DNA of 64,000 bases, taken from Betaproteobacteria bacterium. Lineage in GTDB: Bacteria > Pseudomonadota > Gammaproteobacteria > Burkholderiales > Casimicrobiaceae. Each line of letters starts with the position of its first letter. Position 1 is the stretch's first letter. The notes below the pieces were generated by a model. The model saw only the letters and a program-made list of their open reading frames with translations, searched no databases and was not told the origin of the DNA. The stretch spans positions 1 through 64,000 of the forward strand of contig JAAFJA010000002.1 in NCBI GenBank assembly GCA_013298765.1. The letters run 5' to 3'. Positions 1 through 6,852 of this stretch are shown one piece after another. The position numbers were made by a program, and so were the translations under genes.

Positions 1-26
1 TCAACGGCAACGGTACTAGCATTCAT
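1..26 (-). CDS. IS110/IS1111-family transposase, N-terminal fragment at the window edge
   Basis: Only the first eight codons are inside the window; the gene runs leftwards off the edge. The ATG at 26-24 has a good ribosome binding site (GAGGAG on the minus strand, positions 38-33) and reads MNASTVAV. This resembles the usual N-terminus of IS110-family DEDD transposases, where an Asp-Leu-Ala-Lys motif normally follows. A 13-bp inverted repeat copy lies about 80 bases upstream, next to an interrupted attC site, as expected for IS1111-type elements that target attC. The family call rests on very few residues plus context, so it is an inference. Confidence 0.45.
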
Positions 27-106
27 GTTGGACTCCTCATGAAGATTGATGATGCTGATCCCCACGCCAATGAAGAACAGCTATCGCTACTTTGCACCAC
101 AAAGGT

Positions 107-119
107 GGGGGGAGTCCAT
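107..119. repeat. 13-bp inverted repeat, left copy (IS end)
   Basis: The sequence GGGGGGAGTCCAT is the exact reverse complement of 1103-1115. The two copies enclose the two cassette genes. The left copy sits between the transposase start at 26 and the broken attC at about 127-185, which fits a subterminal inverted repeat of an IS1111-type element. Confidence 0.7.
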
Positions 120-126
120 CCCATCA

Positions 127-185
127 ATCGAGAGGGGCGACCAAAGGCTAGCGCCTTTGGTCGCCCCTCATGTCAAACGTTGGGC
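127..185. other. attC recombination site, 5' part missing (attC1)
   Basis: A perfect 17-bp stem (132-148 with 153-169, loop TAGC) is followed by the core site GTTGGGC at 179-185, matching the GTTRRRY consensus of integron attC sites. The partner RYYYAAC box is absent; IS-like sequence lies there instead. The next cassette gene starts three bases after the core site, as in an integron array. Confidence 0.65.
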
Positions 186-188
186 GTC

Positions 189-584
189 ATGAGTAGCATT
201 CCCTTGCGATATCCAAAGACCGAGGCCCGTATGACGCTGGCAGCCCGATTGGGCCTGCCCTACCACGACGACATGCAGGACTGGGAGTGGGAGGTAGCTG
301 ATAGCGCGCGCTTCGAAGAGTTTCTCGCCACGTACCGTTCGTCCGAGTTGAGTGACGACGAACGATTTTCACTAATGGAGATTCTCGTTCAGTGTGTTGA
401 AGACCTGGGACTTTCTTCGGAGGCCGATTCAGCTTGGGCAAAGCTCGAGCCCCTGCTGGTACGTGCTTCACGGTTGCATGGCTCAACTATCGAGTATTGG
501 GCGTGTTGTGGTGAAACCGAGATGGAATCCCAGTTCAACATTTCGCCCCACATGCGCAGCCTCTTCGCGTCGATCACACCGTGA
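189..584 (+). CDS. Integron cassette hypothetical protein (131 aa)
   Basis: I do not recognise a domain. The protein is small and acidic, with no signal peptide or membrane segment, and reads as a helical soluble protein (about residues 30-110 rich in Glu, Asp and Leu). I chose the ATG at 189 because it lies directly behind the attC core site at 179-185, the normal spacing for a cassette gene. The frame is open back to 39 but would then run through the attC hairpin. The gene ends 37 bases before the next attC, so gene plus attC form one cassette. Cassette genes are usually read from an upstream integron promoter, not visible here. Confidence 0.65.
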   Translation: MSSIPLRYPKTEARMTLAARLGLPYHDDMQDWEWEVADSARFEEFLATYRSSELSDDERFSLMEILVQCVEDLGLSSEADSAWAKLEPLLVRASRLHGSTIEYWACCGETEMESQFNISPHMRSLFASITP

Positions 585-621
585 GCAAGACCTTCACACC
601 TGTTGCTGCCTCAACGGTGAC

Positions 622-684
622 CCCCAACTCTGCGCTCCACCGGAGCGCCCGCAAGCGGGCTTCCGGTGAGCTTGGGCGTTAGGC
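622..684. other. attC recombination site, complete (attC2)
   Basis: The left core CCCCAAC at 622-628 is degenerate and the right core GTTAGGC at 678-684 is canonical. Between them are imperfectly paired arms (GCTCCACCGGA with TCCGGTGAGC, one extra C left unpaired as in real attC sites) and an inner hairpin GCCCGC-AA-GCGGGC. About 63 bp in total. This closes the first cassette. Confidence 0.75.
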
Positions 685-699
685 CGCTCAACAACCGCC

Positions 700-1092
700 A
701 TGCCCGCCGTCATACGCTTCAACACTGGCAAGTTCGACGTCACACGTGAACGACCGAACCCCGTCAACCCGATCTTCGGTGAATCACTGCTACTCTGGCT
801 CAAGCAAGCACTAGAGCCAGCGCATCACATCGACCAACCGGAACCCGAGGACTGGGGCTGGTACGCCCATCTTGTGTGGGCGGATCAGCGCTTCATGCTC
901 GGCTCATCCGCCTCTGACGAAGAGAGCGGAAAAAGAGAGTGGGTCCTTCAGGTTGTGCCACAGCGTTCGCTCAAGGAACGCCTACTCGGTCGAGGAAAGG
1001 TCGAGCACGATCACCCGCTGGTACAGTATTTGACCGGAGTTCTCTCCCGAGAAGAGGCCTTCGTCGGGGTTAGCGTTGAAAGCGCGGCCTAA
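700..1092 (+). CDS. Integron cassette hypothetical protein (130 aa)
   Basis: No domain recognised. The protein is soluble, with conserved-looking aromatic patches around residues 45-60 (EDWGWY, then a WAD motif) and a basic stretch near residues 90-105. The ATG is 15 bases after the attC2 core. The stop codon TAA lies inside the next attC left core (GCCTAAC at 1087-1093), an overlap typical of integron cassettes. Proteins with an EDWGWY-like patch are common in cassette arrays, but I cannot name a function. Confidence 0.7.
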   Translation: MPAVIRFNTGKFDVTRERPNPVNPIFGESLLLWLKQALEPAHHIDQPEPEDWGWYAHLVWADQRFMLGSSASDEESGKREWVLQVVPQRSLKERLLGRGKVEHDHPLVQYLTGVLSREEAFVGVSVESAA

Positions 1093-1100
1093 CCCCTCGT
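1087..1100. other. attC left half, interrupted (attC3)
   Basis: GCCTAAC at 1087-1093 matches the RYYYAAC core exactly and overlaps the stop codon of the preceding cassette gene. No GTTRRRY partner follows within a normal attC length. A few bases later the 13-bp inverted repeat begins at 1103, so the site seems to be cut by an insertion at the same relative position as attC1. Confidence 0.6.
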
Positions 1101-1102
1101 AT

Positions 1103-1115
1103 ATGGACTCCCCCC
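1103..1115. repeat. 13-bp inverted repeat, right copy (IS end)
   Basis: ATGGACTCCCCCC is the exact reverse complement of 107-119. It lies three bases from where the attC3 sequence stops. It is interpreted as the end of a second, decayed IS1111-like insertion. Confidence 0.65.
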
Positions 1116-1493
1116 GAAAGGCAAGAAACTGATCGATACGTCTGGCGAAACGGAAGTACTTGTGGGCGTATATCCGGCAACTCTGAAGGGCTCTATTGTG
1201 GCCCTTGCCATTGCTACGACAAGCTCAGCACTGGCTATGGAATCTGCGTGGGTGCGGTGCCAATCGCTACAAGCGGCATACGACGAATCGTTGCCAGAAG
1301 GGTTATCGGCAAATCGCTCTCTGGAGTGTTTCCGGTGAGCCATGAAGGGCGATCAATCTCTCGAAGCAAAGCAGGGACAGCGGGACAACAAAAGGGTTTC
1401 AGCGTTACAGTGACGGCAGGCTTATCCACGGCGCCGCGCGCGGGCTAGCCGCTATCAAGCCAAAGCGCGCCGCGCGGTGGGTAAGCTGGGATT
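1116..1493. other. Region without a recognisable gene
   Basis: A plus-strand frame is open from 1093 to about 1340 but has no ATG and follows the TAA of the cassette gene in the same frame. I recognise neither it nor the minus-strand frames as a transposase end. The stretch may be the decayed inside of the IS-like insertion or an old cassette. Confidence 0.3.
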
Positions 1494-1589
1494 GAGCTCG
1501 TCGGCTGGGATCAAATCCCAGCGCTTGCGAACGTTGCTATTCGGAGAGCTGGAACTTTGGCATCTGGGATGAAATCCGAGCCTACCAGC
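1494..1589. repeat. Direct repeat upstream of the dioxygenase gene (copy 1)
   Basis: About 75-95 bp, similar to 2619-2715: shared blocks include GAGCTGGAAC and CCCAGCGCTTGCGAAC, each copy starting with a small hairpin of the type GCTGGGAT-NAAA-CCCAGC. The pair frames the TauD-like gene. Confidence 0.7.
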
Positions 1590-1602
1590 TAAACTCTTAG
1601 CG

Positions 1603-2613
1603 ATGAGCGAACTCATCCTCAAAGAACCCATTATCGGTGCTGCCGCGTGGCTCGGCAGCAGCTTCGCGAATGACGAGTCGTGGATCCACCGGCTCACCGC
1701 CGAAGAGATCTCGGTGATTGATGCCGCGATGGACGCGATGAAGTCGCGTGGACGCGCGTTCCCCGACGTGGAGAAGGGCGATTTCCCGATAGAAGCGCTT
1801 GCGCCGATGTTGGCACGCTGGTCCGACGCGCTCGAGAACGGGCGAGGTTTCTTGCTCGTCCGCGGGCTGCCGCTGCACCGCTATAGTGAGGAAGACGCTT
1901 ACGCTATCTGCTACGGATTGGGGTTGCACATGGGCTTGCCTGTCTGTCAGAACCCGCGCGGCGACCTGCTCGGCGAGGTGATGGCGGTGGGCGACATTAA
2001 AGACAAGCACACGCGCGTCTATCAGACCAATCTCTACCTTCCGTATCACAGCGACCCGTCTGACGTGGTGGGGCTGATGTGCCTGCGCATGGCCAAGACC
2101 GGTGGCCTCAGCAGTCTTGTGAGTTCGGCGTCGATCTACAACCGAATCCTCGCCGAGCACCGCGAGATGCTGGGGCTGTACTACAAACCGATGTGGTACG
2201 CGCACCTGGGCGAGGGGCTGCCCGGGCGCTCGCCGATCTTTTCGTACCACGAAGGCAAGCTGAGCTGCCGGTATCTGCGCCAGTACATCGAACTCGGCCA
2301 TGAGCTGCGTGAGCAGCCGTTGTCGCGCGTGGAGGTGGCAGCGCTCGACGTCTTCGACTCCATCATGATGGACCCGTCGATGCGAATCGACATGATGCTC
2401 GAGCCGGGTGACATCCAGTTCGCCAATAACTATGCGGTGCTGCATTCGCGCACCTCATTCGAAGATCACGACGCAGAAGCGCTGCGCCGGAAGATGTTGC
2501 GGCTGTGGTTGAAGATGCCCAATGCGCGCGCGCTGGCCCCGGAGTTTCCGGGACGAAATGGGTTCGAGCGGCCGAGTGGGTCGCCTGGCGTGGGCGCCGG
2601 CTTGGTAGCTTGA
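1603..2613 (+). CDS. TauD/TfdA-family Fe(II)/2-oxoglutarate-dependent dioxygenase
   Basis: 336 aa cytoplasmic enzyme of the TauD/TfdA fold. These use Fe(II), O2 and 2-oxoglutarate to hydroxylate small substrates. The iron-binding triad is visible: H149-S-D151 (in YHSDPSD) and the distal H281 (VLHSRTSFED), with R300 about 19 residues later as the likely 2-oxoglutarate anchor. A Gly-Gly-Ser-rich block after the HxD motif (around residue 168) is also typical. The ATG at 1603 is the natural start. No pathway partner is adjacent; the gene stands alone between two direct repeats, which suggests a mobilised or inserted unit. The substrate cannot be named from sequence. Confidence 0.88.
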   Translation: MSELILKEPIIGAAAWLGSSFANDESWIHRLTAEEISVIDAAMDAMKSRGRAFPDVEKGDFPIEALAPMLARWSDALENGRGFLLVRGLPLHRYSEEDAYAICYGLGLHMGLPVCQNPRGDLLGEVMAVGDIKDKHTRVYQTNLYLPYHSDPSDVVGLMCLRMAKTGGLSSLVSSASIYNRILAEHREMLGLYYKPMWYAHLGEGLPGRSPIFSYHEGKLSCRYLRQYIELGHELREQPLSRVEVAALDVFDSIMMDPSMRIDMMLEPGDIQFANNYAVLHSRTSFEDHDAEALRRKMLRLWLKMPNARALAPEFPGRNGFERPSGSPGVGAGLVA

Positions 2614-2618
2614 GGTCG

Positions 2619-2715
2619 AAGCTCGTGGGCTGGGATGAAACCCCAGCGCTTGCGAACCTTGCAATTTGGAGAGCTGGAACATTGCGGGCTGGATTTCCAG
2701 CGCAGCCTAGCGGCC
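2619..2715. repeat. Direct repeat downstream of the dioxygenase gene (copy 2)
   Basis: Partner of 1494-1589 in the same orientation. It has the same opening hairpin (GCTGGGAT-GAAA-CCCCAGC) and the shared GAGCTGGAAC block, diverging at the 3' end. Confidence 0.7.
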
Positions 2716-2735
2716 AGTGTTTTTGTTAGGGATGC

Positions 2736-2996
2736 GTGGGTCAAAAAATGCTTGAACCGATAGATGCGCATGGCACAGTTGTCGCGCCGGGTGACAAGGT
2801 TAGGATTCCGCGTTTGCCAGAATGGCTACTCCACGATTTGCCGGCTCAGGAAGTCGCTCGCTTGAGGGACCTAGAGGGAAGCGTGATGCAAGTCCTCGAA
2901 ATAGACGAGTTTGGATATCTGTGGTTCGGCACGAATGATCAGGGGAGATGGTTCTGCCTTAGGCCCGAGGAAGTTGAGGTTGTCGCTGCTACGTAA
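2736..2996 (+). CDS. Small hypothetical protein (86 aa)
   Basis: Not recognised. It reads like a small beta-rich domain: a GTVVAPGDKVRI strand-turn near residues 13-24, then a conserved-looking GYLWFG patch (about residues 60-65) and a W-F-C-L-R-P stretch near the end, reminiscent of SH3-like folds in small cassette or phage-type proteins. The frame starts at a GTG (2736); an ATG at 2748 is an equally possible start and would remove four residues. It sits alone after the direct repeat, with no clear promoter. Confidence 0.5.
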   Translation: MGQKMLEPIDAHGTVVAPGDKVRIPRLPEWLLHDLPAQEVARLRDLEGSVMQVLEIDEFGYLWFGTNDQGRWFCLRPEEVEVVAAT

Positions 2997-3047
2997 GCAT
3001 CGACGAACGCCCATCAGCGTAACCCTTGATTCATCGGTTGAGCGGAT

Positions 3048-3222
3048 TTGATGGGTATCGCTTCGCTCCACCCATCCTACGCGATTACGTCGCTATGCGG
3101 TTGGGTTTGATGGGTATCGCTTCGCTCCACCCATCCTACGAGGTTGCGTCGCGATGTGGTGGGGTTGATGGGGGTATCGCTTCGCTCCCCCCATCCTGCG
3201 CGACTACGACGATACGCCGCTG
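3048..3222. repeat. Three tandem units of about 58 bp
   Basis: Units begin at 3048, 3107 and 3165, each starting TTGATGGG(T/G) with the block ATCGCTTCGCTCC flanked by GATGGGT and ACCCATC arms, so each unit can form a hairpin. The third unit runs into the 3' end of the next minus-strand gene (3204). Likely an intergenic palindromic repeat family. Confidence 0.75.
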
Positions 3223-3695
3223 AGCAGCGTCCGCTCTTCATCCGCGATTCTTCGGATGTAGCTGGAGAACTCGGGGTCTTCGCCTCGCAGGAGGAGTGGC
3301 ATCGCGTGATAGAAATCGTCATGCCGCGCCCAGTGACGCATGTAGTCTTCCCACGAATTCCAGCGGCGGCGAGCGACTTCGCTCATGTCGTCTTCATAGG
3401 CGACGATGTAGGCGCGCTCGAAGAGCGAAATCAGCATTTCGAAGATCACGCGCATGCGTTCGCGCTGTTCGTCGTTCAGCTCTGGCAAATGCGTTTGCGA
3501 GAGAAGTTTTAGGTCCGCATTTTCGAGAACGACTTTCAAAAACTCGTTGTACGCATCAGAGAGCAATTGATAGGCTTCTTCTTCCTCGTTATCGCGCTCT
3601 TTGCGCTGATCAAGAAAATACACGGCGATCGCGAACGGCAGACCGACCACGGTGACCACGTAACTCGCGACTTCCCAGATATCAGGCCATTCCAT
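3204..3695 (-). CDS. Hypothetical membrane-anchored protein (163 aa)
   Basis: Not recognised as a named family. An N-terminal membrane segment (about residues 9-28, VASYVVTVVGLPFAIAVYF) is followed by a charged, probably helical cytoplasmic region with an Asp/Glu-rich start (residues 33-42) and many aromatic-acidic patches (WNSWEDYMRHWARHDDFYH around residues 110-130). Its last codons lie inside the third unit of the tandem repeat, so the C-terminus may have been altered by repeat insertion. The upstream 180 bases are AT-rich and likely carry the promoter. Possible role: small sensor or accessory membrane protein; no function can be assigned. Confidence 0.6.
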   Translation of the reverse strand: MEWPDIWEVASYVVTVVGLPFAIAVYFLDQRKERDNEEEEAYQLLSDAYNEFLKVVLENADLKLLSQTHLPELNDEQRERMRVIFEMLISLFERAYIVAYEDDMSEVARRRWNSWEDYMRHWARHDDFYHAMPLLLRGEDPEFSSYIRRIADEERTLLSGVSS

Positions 3696-3876
3696 AAACG
3701 TCTCGCAATCGGTGTTTTGTCATCTCGGAGCGATGGTCTCGCTCGATACCACTGAAAAACAAAATACTCGTATTTATGCCCAATTTATTATGGGATTGGC
3801 GTCGATTATAGATTTTCTAGAGAAAAAAGTAAATTAGCCGCAAGCCCTCAATCAATTGGGCGTTCATCGATGAAGC

Positions 3877-4389
3877 TTACTTCGATTTTCCTGTTGGAAT
3901 CGGCTTCCGATTGGCATCCAGAAGCTGTGTGAGAAGTGCCACGCCGTTGTCGCGAACGCGCAGCTCGCCGTAGCGCGCGGCTTCGAATCGGGTCGCGGTG
4001 CCTTCCTCGAAAAAGTAGGCGTTGGTCACGATACGAACTTCCTCGCCACGAATGCGAAATTCGACGCGCGCTTCGTTGCTAGCAAGGGCGCTGCCATTAT
4101 CTAAACGCGCGTATTTGGCGACTTTGTTCGCGTCGACGCTGACGATCGCCGTGCCGCTTTCGATGCGTTGCTTCTTCGCGGCTTCGCGCACGGGCTCCGC
4201 CATTGCGAAACGCAAATCCATGTAGTCGCCTTGCATGAAGGCGCGCGGATCACGCGGCGCGAGTTCAAGCCGCAGGATTTGGCCGTCGCTTAGTGTGCGC
4301 TCATGCGTTGCAATCGCGTGGTTGACCGCAACGAGTGTGGCGATCAAGCCGAGTAGCCAAATCGCTCGACGAATCAACGTGCTATTCAT
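3877..4389 (-). CDS. GDYXXLXY-domain membrane-anchored protein
   Basis: 170 aa with one N-terminal membrane segment (about residues 8-25) and a periplasmic domain carrying the family hallmark GDYMDLRF (around residue 54), preceded by PRDPRAFMQ. The start at 4389 overlaps the stop of the upstream gene by four bases (ATGA), so I prefer it over the longer open frame to 4887, which merely runs antisense or out of frame through the neighbour. Third gene of a DUF2157 - DUF4401 - GDYXXLXY operon, a known conserved trio of membrane proteins whose biochemical role is not established. Confidence 0.88.
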   Translation of the reverse strand: MNSTLIRRAIWLLGLIATLVAVNHAIATHERTLSDGQILRLELAPRDPRAFMQGDYMDLRFAMAEPVREAAKKQRIESGTAIVSVDANKVAKYARLDNGSALASNEARVEFRIRGEEVRIVTNAYFFEEGTATRFEAARYGELRVRDNGVALLTQLLDANRKPIPTGKSK

Positions 4390-5459
4390 TTCGCATTCTC
4401 CGAATTCAGATTGAGACGTGAGACGACGAACGCTGAGATGGCGAGCGCTGCCGCAACCATTGCCAGCGAAATCGCTTTCTGTATCAAGCTCGTATCCGTT
4501 TGGTAGTAATAAGCGAAGAGGTAACACGCGGCTGCGAAGAGCGCGAGCACGCTCGCTCGCGCGTGGCCGCGCACGTAAGCCAGCACGAAGGCAATCGCGC
4601 AGGCGATCAAACCAGGGGCCGCAAACGCCGCCGCCGATAACGCGAGCGCACCAATCACAGCGGTGGCGCGAACTACGGTAGTCGCGCGCATCGTTACGAA
4701 AGCCACGACCGCAAGGAAAACGATCGCGAGTCCGACCGATCGATGCAGTTGCGTCCCGCCGCGTTCGCGCAGAAATTCGAAGAAACCCACCGCGCACACA
4801 AAGATCAGAATCGCCCAGGCGGCATAACCGATCGGACGCAGCAGCGCATCGCGCCCCGTTGCGAGATTGCTCGACTCGTTTAGCCAAATGATCGCGGCCG
4901 TCGCTGCGACGAACGCGGGAAAGAGGAATTCGACTTTCGCCTCAAGAAACAACACGGCGATCGCGCATAACGCGAACAAGCTCGACATGAACCGATGCAT
5001 ACGATGCGGTATGAGCAGCAGCAACGCGGCTTGGAGCGCCAAGCAGAAGAGAGCGACGATCACTGGCGAGGACCGGCCCGACCAAAGATCGATCAAGTTG
5101 AACAACGCGACTACGAGCGCGAGCTGGCCCGCCACCGAGAGCGACTGCGCGAGGTGCTCCACAAATTCGGTGTGCTTCGACGCCGCAAAGAGTTTCCACG
5201 CGGCGAACAGCAAGATCACGCCGATCACCCAAAACGCACCGACTGAATCAAAGATGGCGTAGAACGGCGCAGCGATCGACAGCAATAAGAAAACACCGGA
5301 GAGCCAACCGAGAAAACCCATGAGTATGCGGCCGAACAAGGGCGCGGGCTCGGGTGGCAAGGCAATGCTTGGCAATTCACCGCGGACGAGATTTTCAGAC
5401 GAAAGTCTTGACCAGAGTTCGCCCAGTGTGATACGTGATGACGAAATTGAAGTATTCAT
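4386..5459 (-). CDS. DUF4401 membrane protein
   Basis: 357 aa polytopic inner-membrane protein, about nine to ten hydrophobic segments spread over residues 50-350 after a soluble N-terminus (residues 1-40, with a Leu/Ser-rich helix). It overlaps both neighbours by four bases (ATGA at each junction), so the three genes are translationally coupled. The family is found next to DUF2157 and GDYXXLXY proteins; its function is unknown. No unusual residues noticed. Confidence 0.85.
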   Translation of the reverse strand: MNTSISSSRITLGELWSRLSSENLVRGELPSIALPPEPAPLFGRILMGFLGWLSGVFLLLSIAAPFYAIFDSVGAFWVIGVILLFAAWKLFAASKHTEFVEHLAQSLSVAGQLALVVALFNLIDLWSGRSSPVIVALFCLALQAALLLLIPHRMHRFMSSLFALCAIAVLFLEAKVEFLFPAFVAATAAIIWLNESSNLATGRDALLRPIGYAAWAILIFVCAVGFFEFLRERGGTQLHRSVGLAIVFLAVVAFVTMRATTVVRATAVIGALALSAAAFAAPGLIACAIAFVLAYVRGHARASVLALFAAACYLFAYYYQTDTSLIQKAISLAMVAAALAISAFVVSRLNLNSENAK

Positions 5460-6520
5460 TTCACCGCACCTTCTGACGATACTCGCGTTGCATGTTGTTT
5501 ACTGAGATTGCGAATGACCACGGTGCCAACGGTGACACCGCCCGCGAGCAGCGCCGCCGACAAAAAGAAGAGTCCGCCAGCGTCGCGCCACACGTAGTGA
5601 AATGCGCTCAACAGCCACCGCAGTACGATGAATAGCCCAGACGCCCACGCCGCGTAGAGAATCGTCGCGTCAAACGACTCGCGACCGACCCGTGAACAGA
5701 CAAGAAACGTTGCTGCAACCACCAATGCGGCGATCAGATCAAACCGAGTGAACTGAAACGCACGCTCCGCAGTTCCCATCGATAGCAGCTCACTGCCGAT
5801 GAATGAACAAAACGTGGCCCACGAAAGCACTGCCAGCACCGCAAGTCGCCACAACCAGCGTTGATCAAACGCATCAAATCGGCGCGCTGCATAAAAGCCA
5901 ATGGCGAAGAGCGCGTTGACGGCGATTACGCTTACGAATACCCAGGTCGCCTGCGCCATATCGCGTACCCAAGGCAGGTGATTAGCCCAACCAGTAATCG
6001 CAAGCTGCACTATGAGAAACCACACCAAGGTGTAGCCCCACCAGCGCGCTGCAAAGATCCACGGTAGCGCGAGCAAGGCCCATGTCACGAAAAGTTGATA
6101 GTTATCGGCACCGGTTTGGTAGGTCTGCCCTGTAAACGCGAGCAATCCGCCGAGTGCGAAAAGTGCGAAGAGAGAGGCGGCCTTGTGAACGAGCGGCTTG
6201 TGAGCGAACACGACAGCTATCAATACACCGAGCACGAGCGCGCCTTCGAAAAGCGCGAAGCGAAACCAACGCCCGAGCGCGTCCCAGTTGTAGGCGATGA
6301 AACACACAAGCGCAGCGCTCGCGCAAGCGGCCGCGCCGAGCGCGCCGATTCGCATCAACACCCGTTGCCAATCGGAAGCTGAGGGCGCGATCCCGGCGAG
6401 AACGCGTGCGCGCTCGATTGCTTGGGCGGATAGCGGGTGCTCCTCTGCAAGCCGACGAAGTAGCGCATGATCGACAGCCGTGCTCTCTGGAAGTATCGGG
6501 GGCGTGGTGGTGGTATCCAT
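5456..6520 (-). CDS. DUF2157 membrane protein
   Basis: 354 aa, first gene of the trio. The N-terminal soluble part (residues 15-55, a helix-rich 'LRRLAEEHPLSAQAIERA' type start) matches the DUF2157 region, followed by about ten membrane segments from residue 60. Its ATG is the first in the frame. The promoter probably lies in 6521-6600, divergent from the DUF1800 gene. Function unknown; co-occurrence with the two downstream genes is the main established fact. Confidence 0.85.
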   Translation of the reverse strand: MDTTTTPPILPESTAVDHALLRRLAEEHPLSAQAIERARVLAGIAPSASDWQRVLMRIGALGAAACASAALVCFIAYNWDALGRWFRFALFEGALVLGVLIAVVFAHKPLVHKAASLFALFALGGLLAFTGQTYQTGADNYQLFVTWALLALPWIFAARWWGYTLVWFLIVQLAITGWANHLPWVRDMAQATWVFVSVIAVNALFAIGFYAARRFDAFDQRWLWRLAVLAVLSWATFCSFIGSELLSMGTAERAFQFTRFDLIAALVVAATFLVCSRVGRESFDATILYAAWASGLFIVLRWLLSAFHYVWRDAGGLFFLSAALLAGGVTVGTVVIRNLSKQHATRVSSEGAVK

Positions 6521-6852
6521 GGGAAGAGTGTAGGCCGTGCAATTGCTCGTTACAAAGGTGTCGGAGCGGTATCACGAAATGGCACTTAGAGTTTCACCGT
6601 TTGACGTGAATTCCGACGTGGCTGAAGGGGTAGCAATTGTTCTGCAATGCTCCTTCGATCCGCGGGCTCTTTTGCAGCACTTCCCGTACTGATCGTCCCG
6701 AGCGAAAACCAATTGAGCCAAATTGCCCGAGGTATACACCGAACAAACAATTTAATTTATGCTTATGTCATATTTTCGTCTGGTCTGCAAATCACGGCGG
6801 CGACGCAGCGTGTTTGCAGGCGAGCGAAACCGGTTCATGTGAGGTTGTACCT
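6521..6852. other. Divergent intergenic region
   Basis: 332 bases between the DUF2157 operon and the first DUF1800 gene. It is AT-richer around 6740-6780, where the 17-nt motif shared with the second DUF1800 gene lies. No small gene is convincing; a frame open from 6637 into the DUF1800 gene has no signal-peptide-like start. Confidence 0.5.
6755..6771 (+). promoter_or_regulatory. 17-nt motif shared by both DUF1800 promoter regions (copy 1)
   Basis: ATTTATGCTTATGTCAT, identical at 16 of 17 positions to 12067-12083. It is 81 bases from the start codon. It contains a TATGCT element that could be a -10 box, but no good -35 is seen at the right distance; a regulator site is equally possible. Confidence 0.5.

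Noticed and set aside
101-1121. AAAGG at 101-105 and 1117-1121 as target-site duplication of one transposon enclosing the two cassettes
   Set aside because: Each copy lies one base outside the inverted repeat, but the attC halves show that the repeats mark insertions into two separate attC sites; a five-base match can arise by chance.
1597-2445. 282-residue minus-strand frame opposite the TauD-like gene
   Set aside because: It is antisense to a gene with intact catalytic motifs, and its composition (His/Arg/Val-rich) is typical of a shadow frame.
3048-3222. CRISPR array
   Set aside because: Three adjacent palindromic units with near-identical full length and no unique spacers; no cas genes in the window. 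The same applies to 15702-15955.
3877-4887. 336-residue form of the GDYXXLXY protein
   Set aside because: The first half is out-of-frame reading of DUF4401 with arginine-rich nonsense; the true start is the ATGA overlap at 4389.
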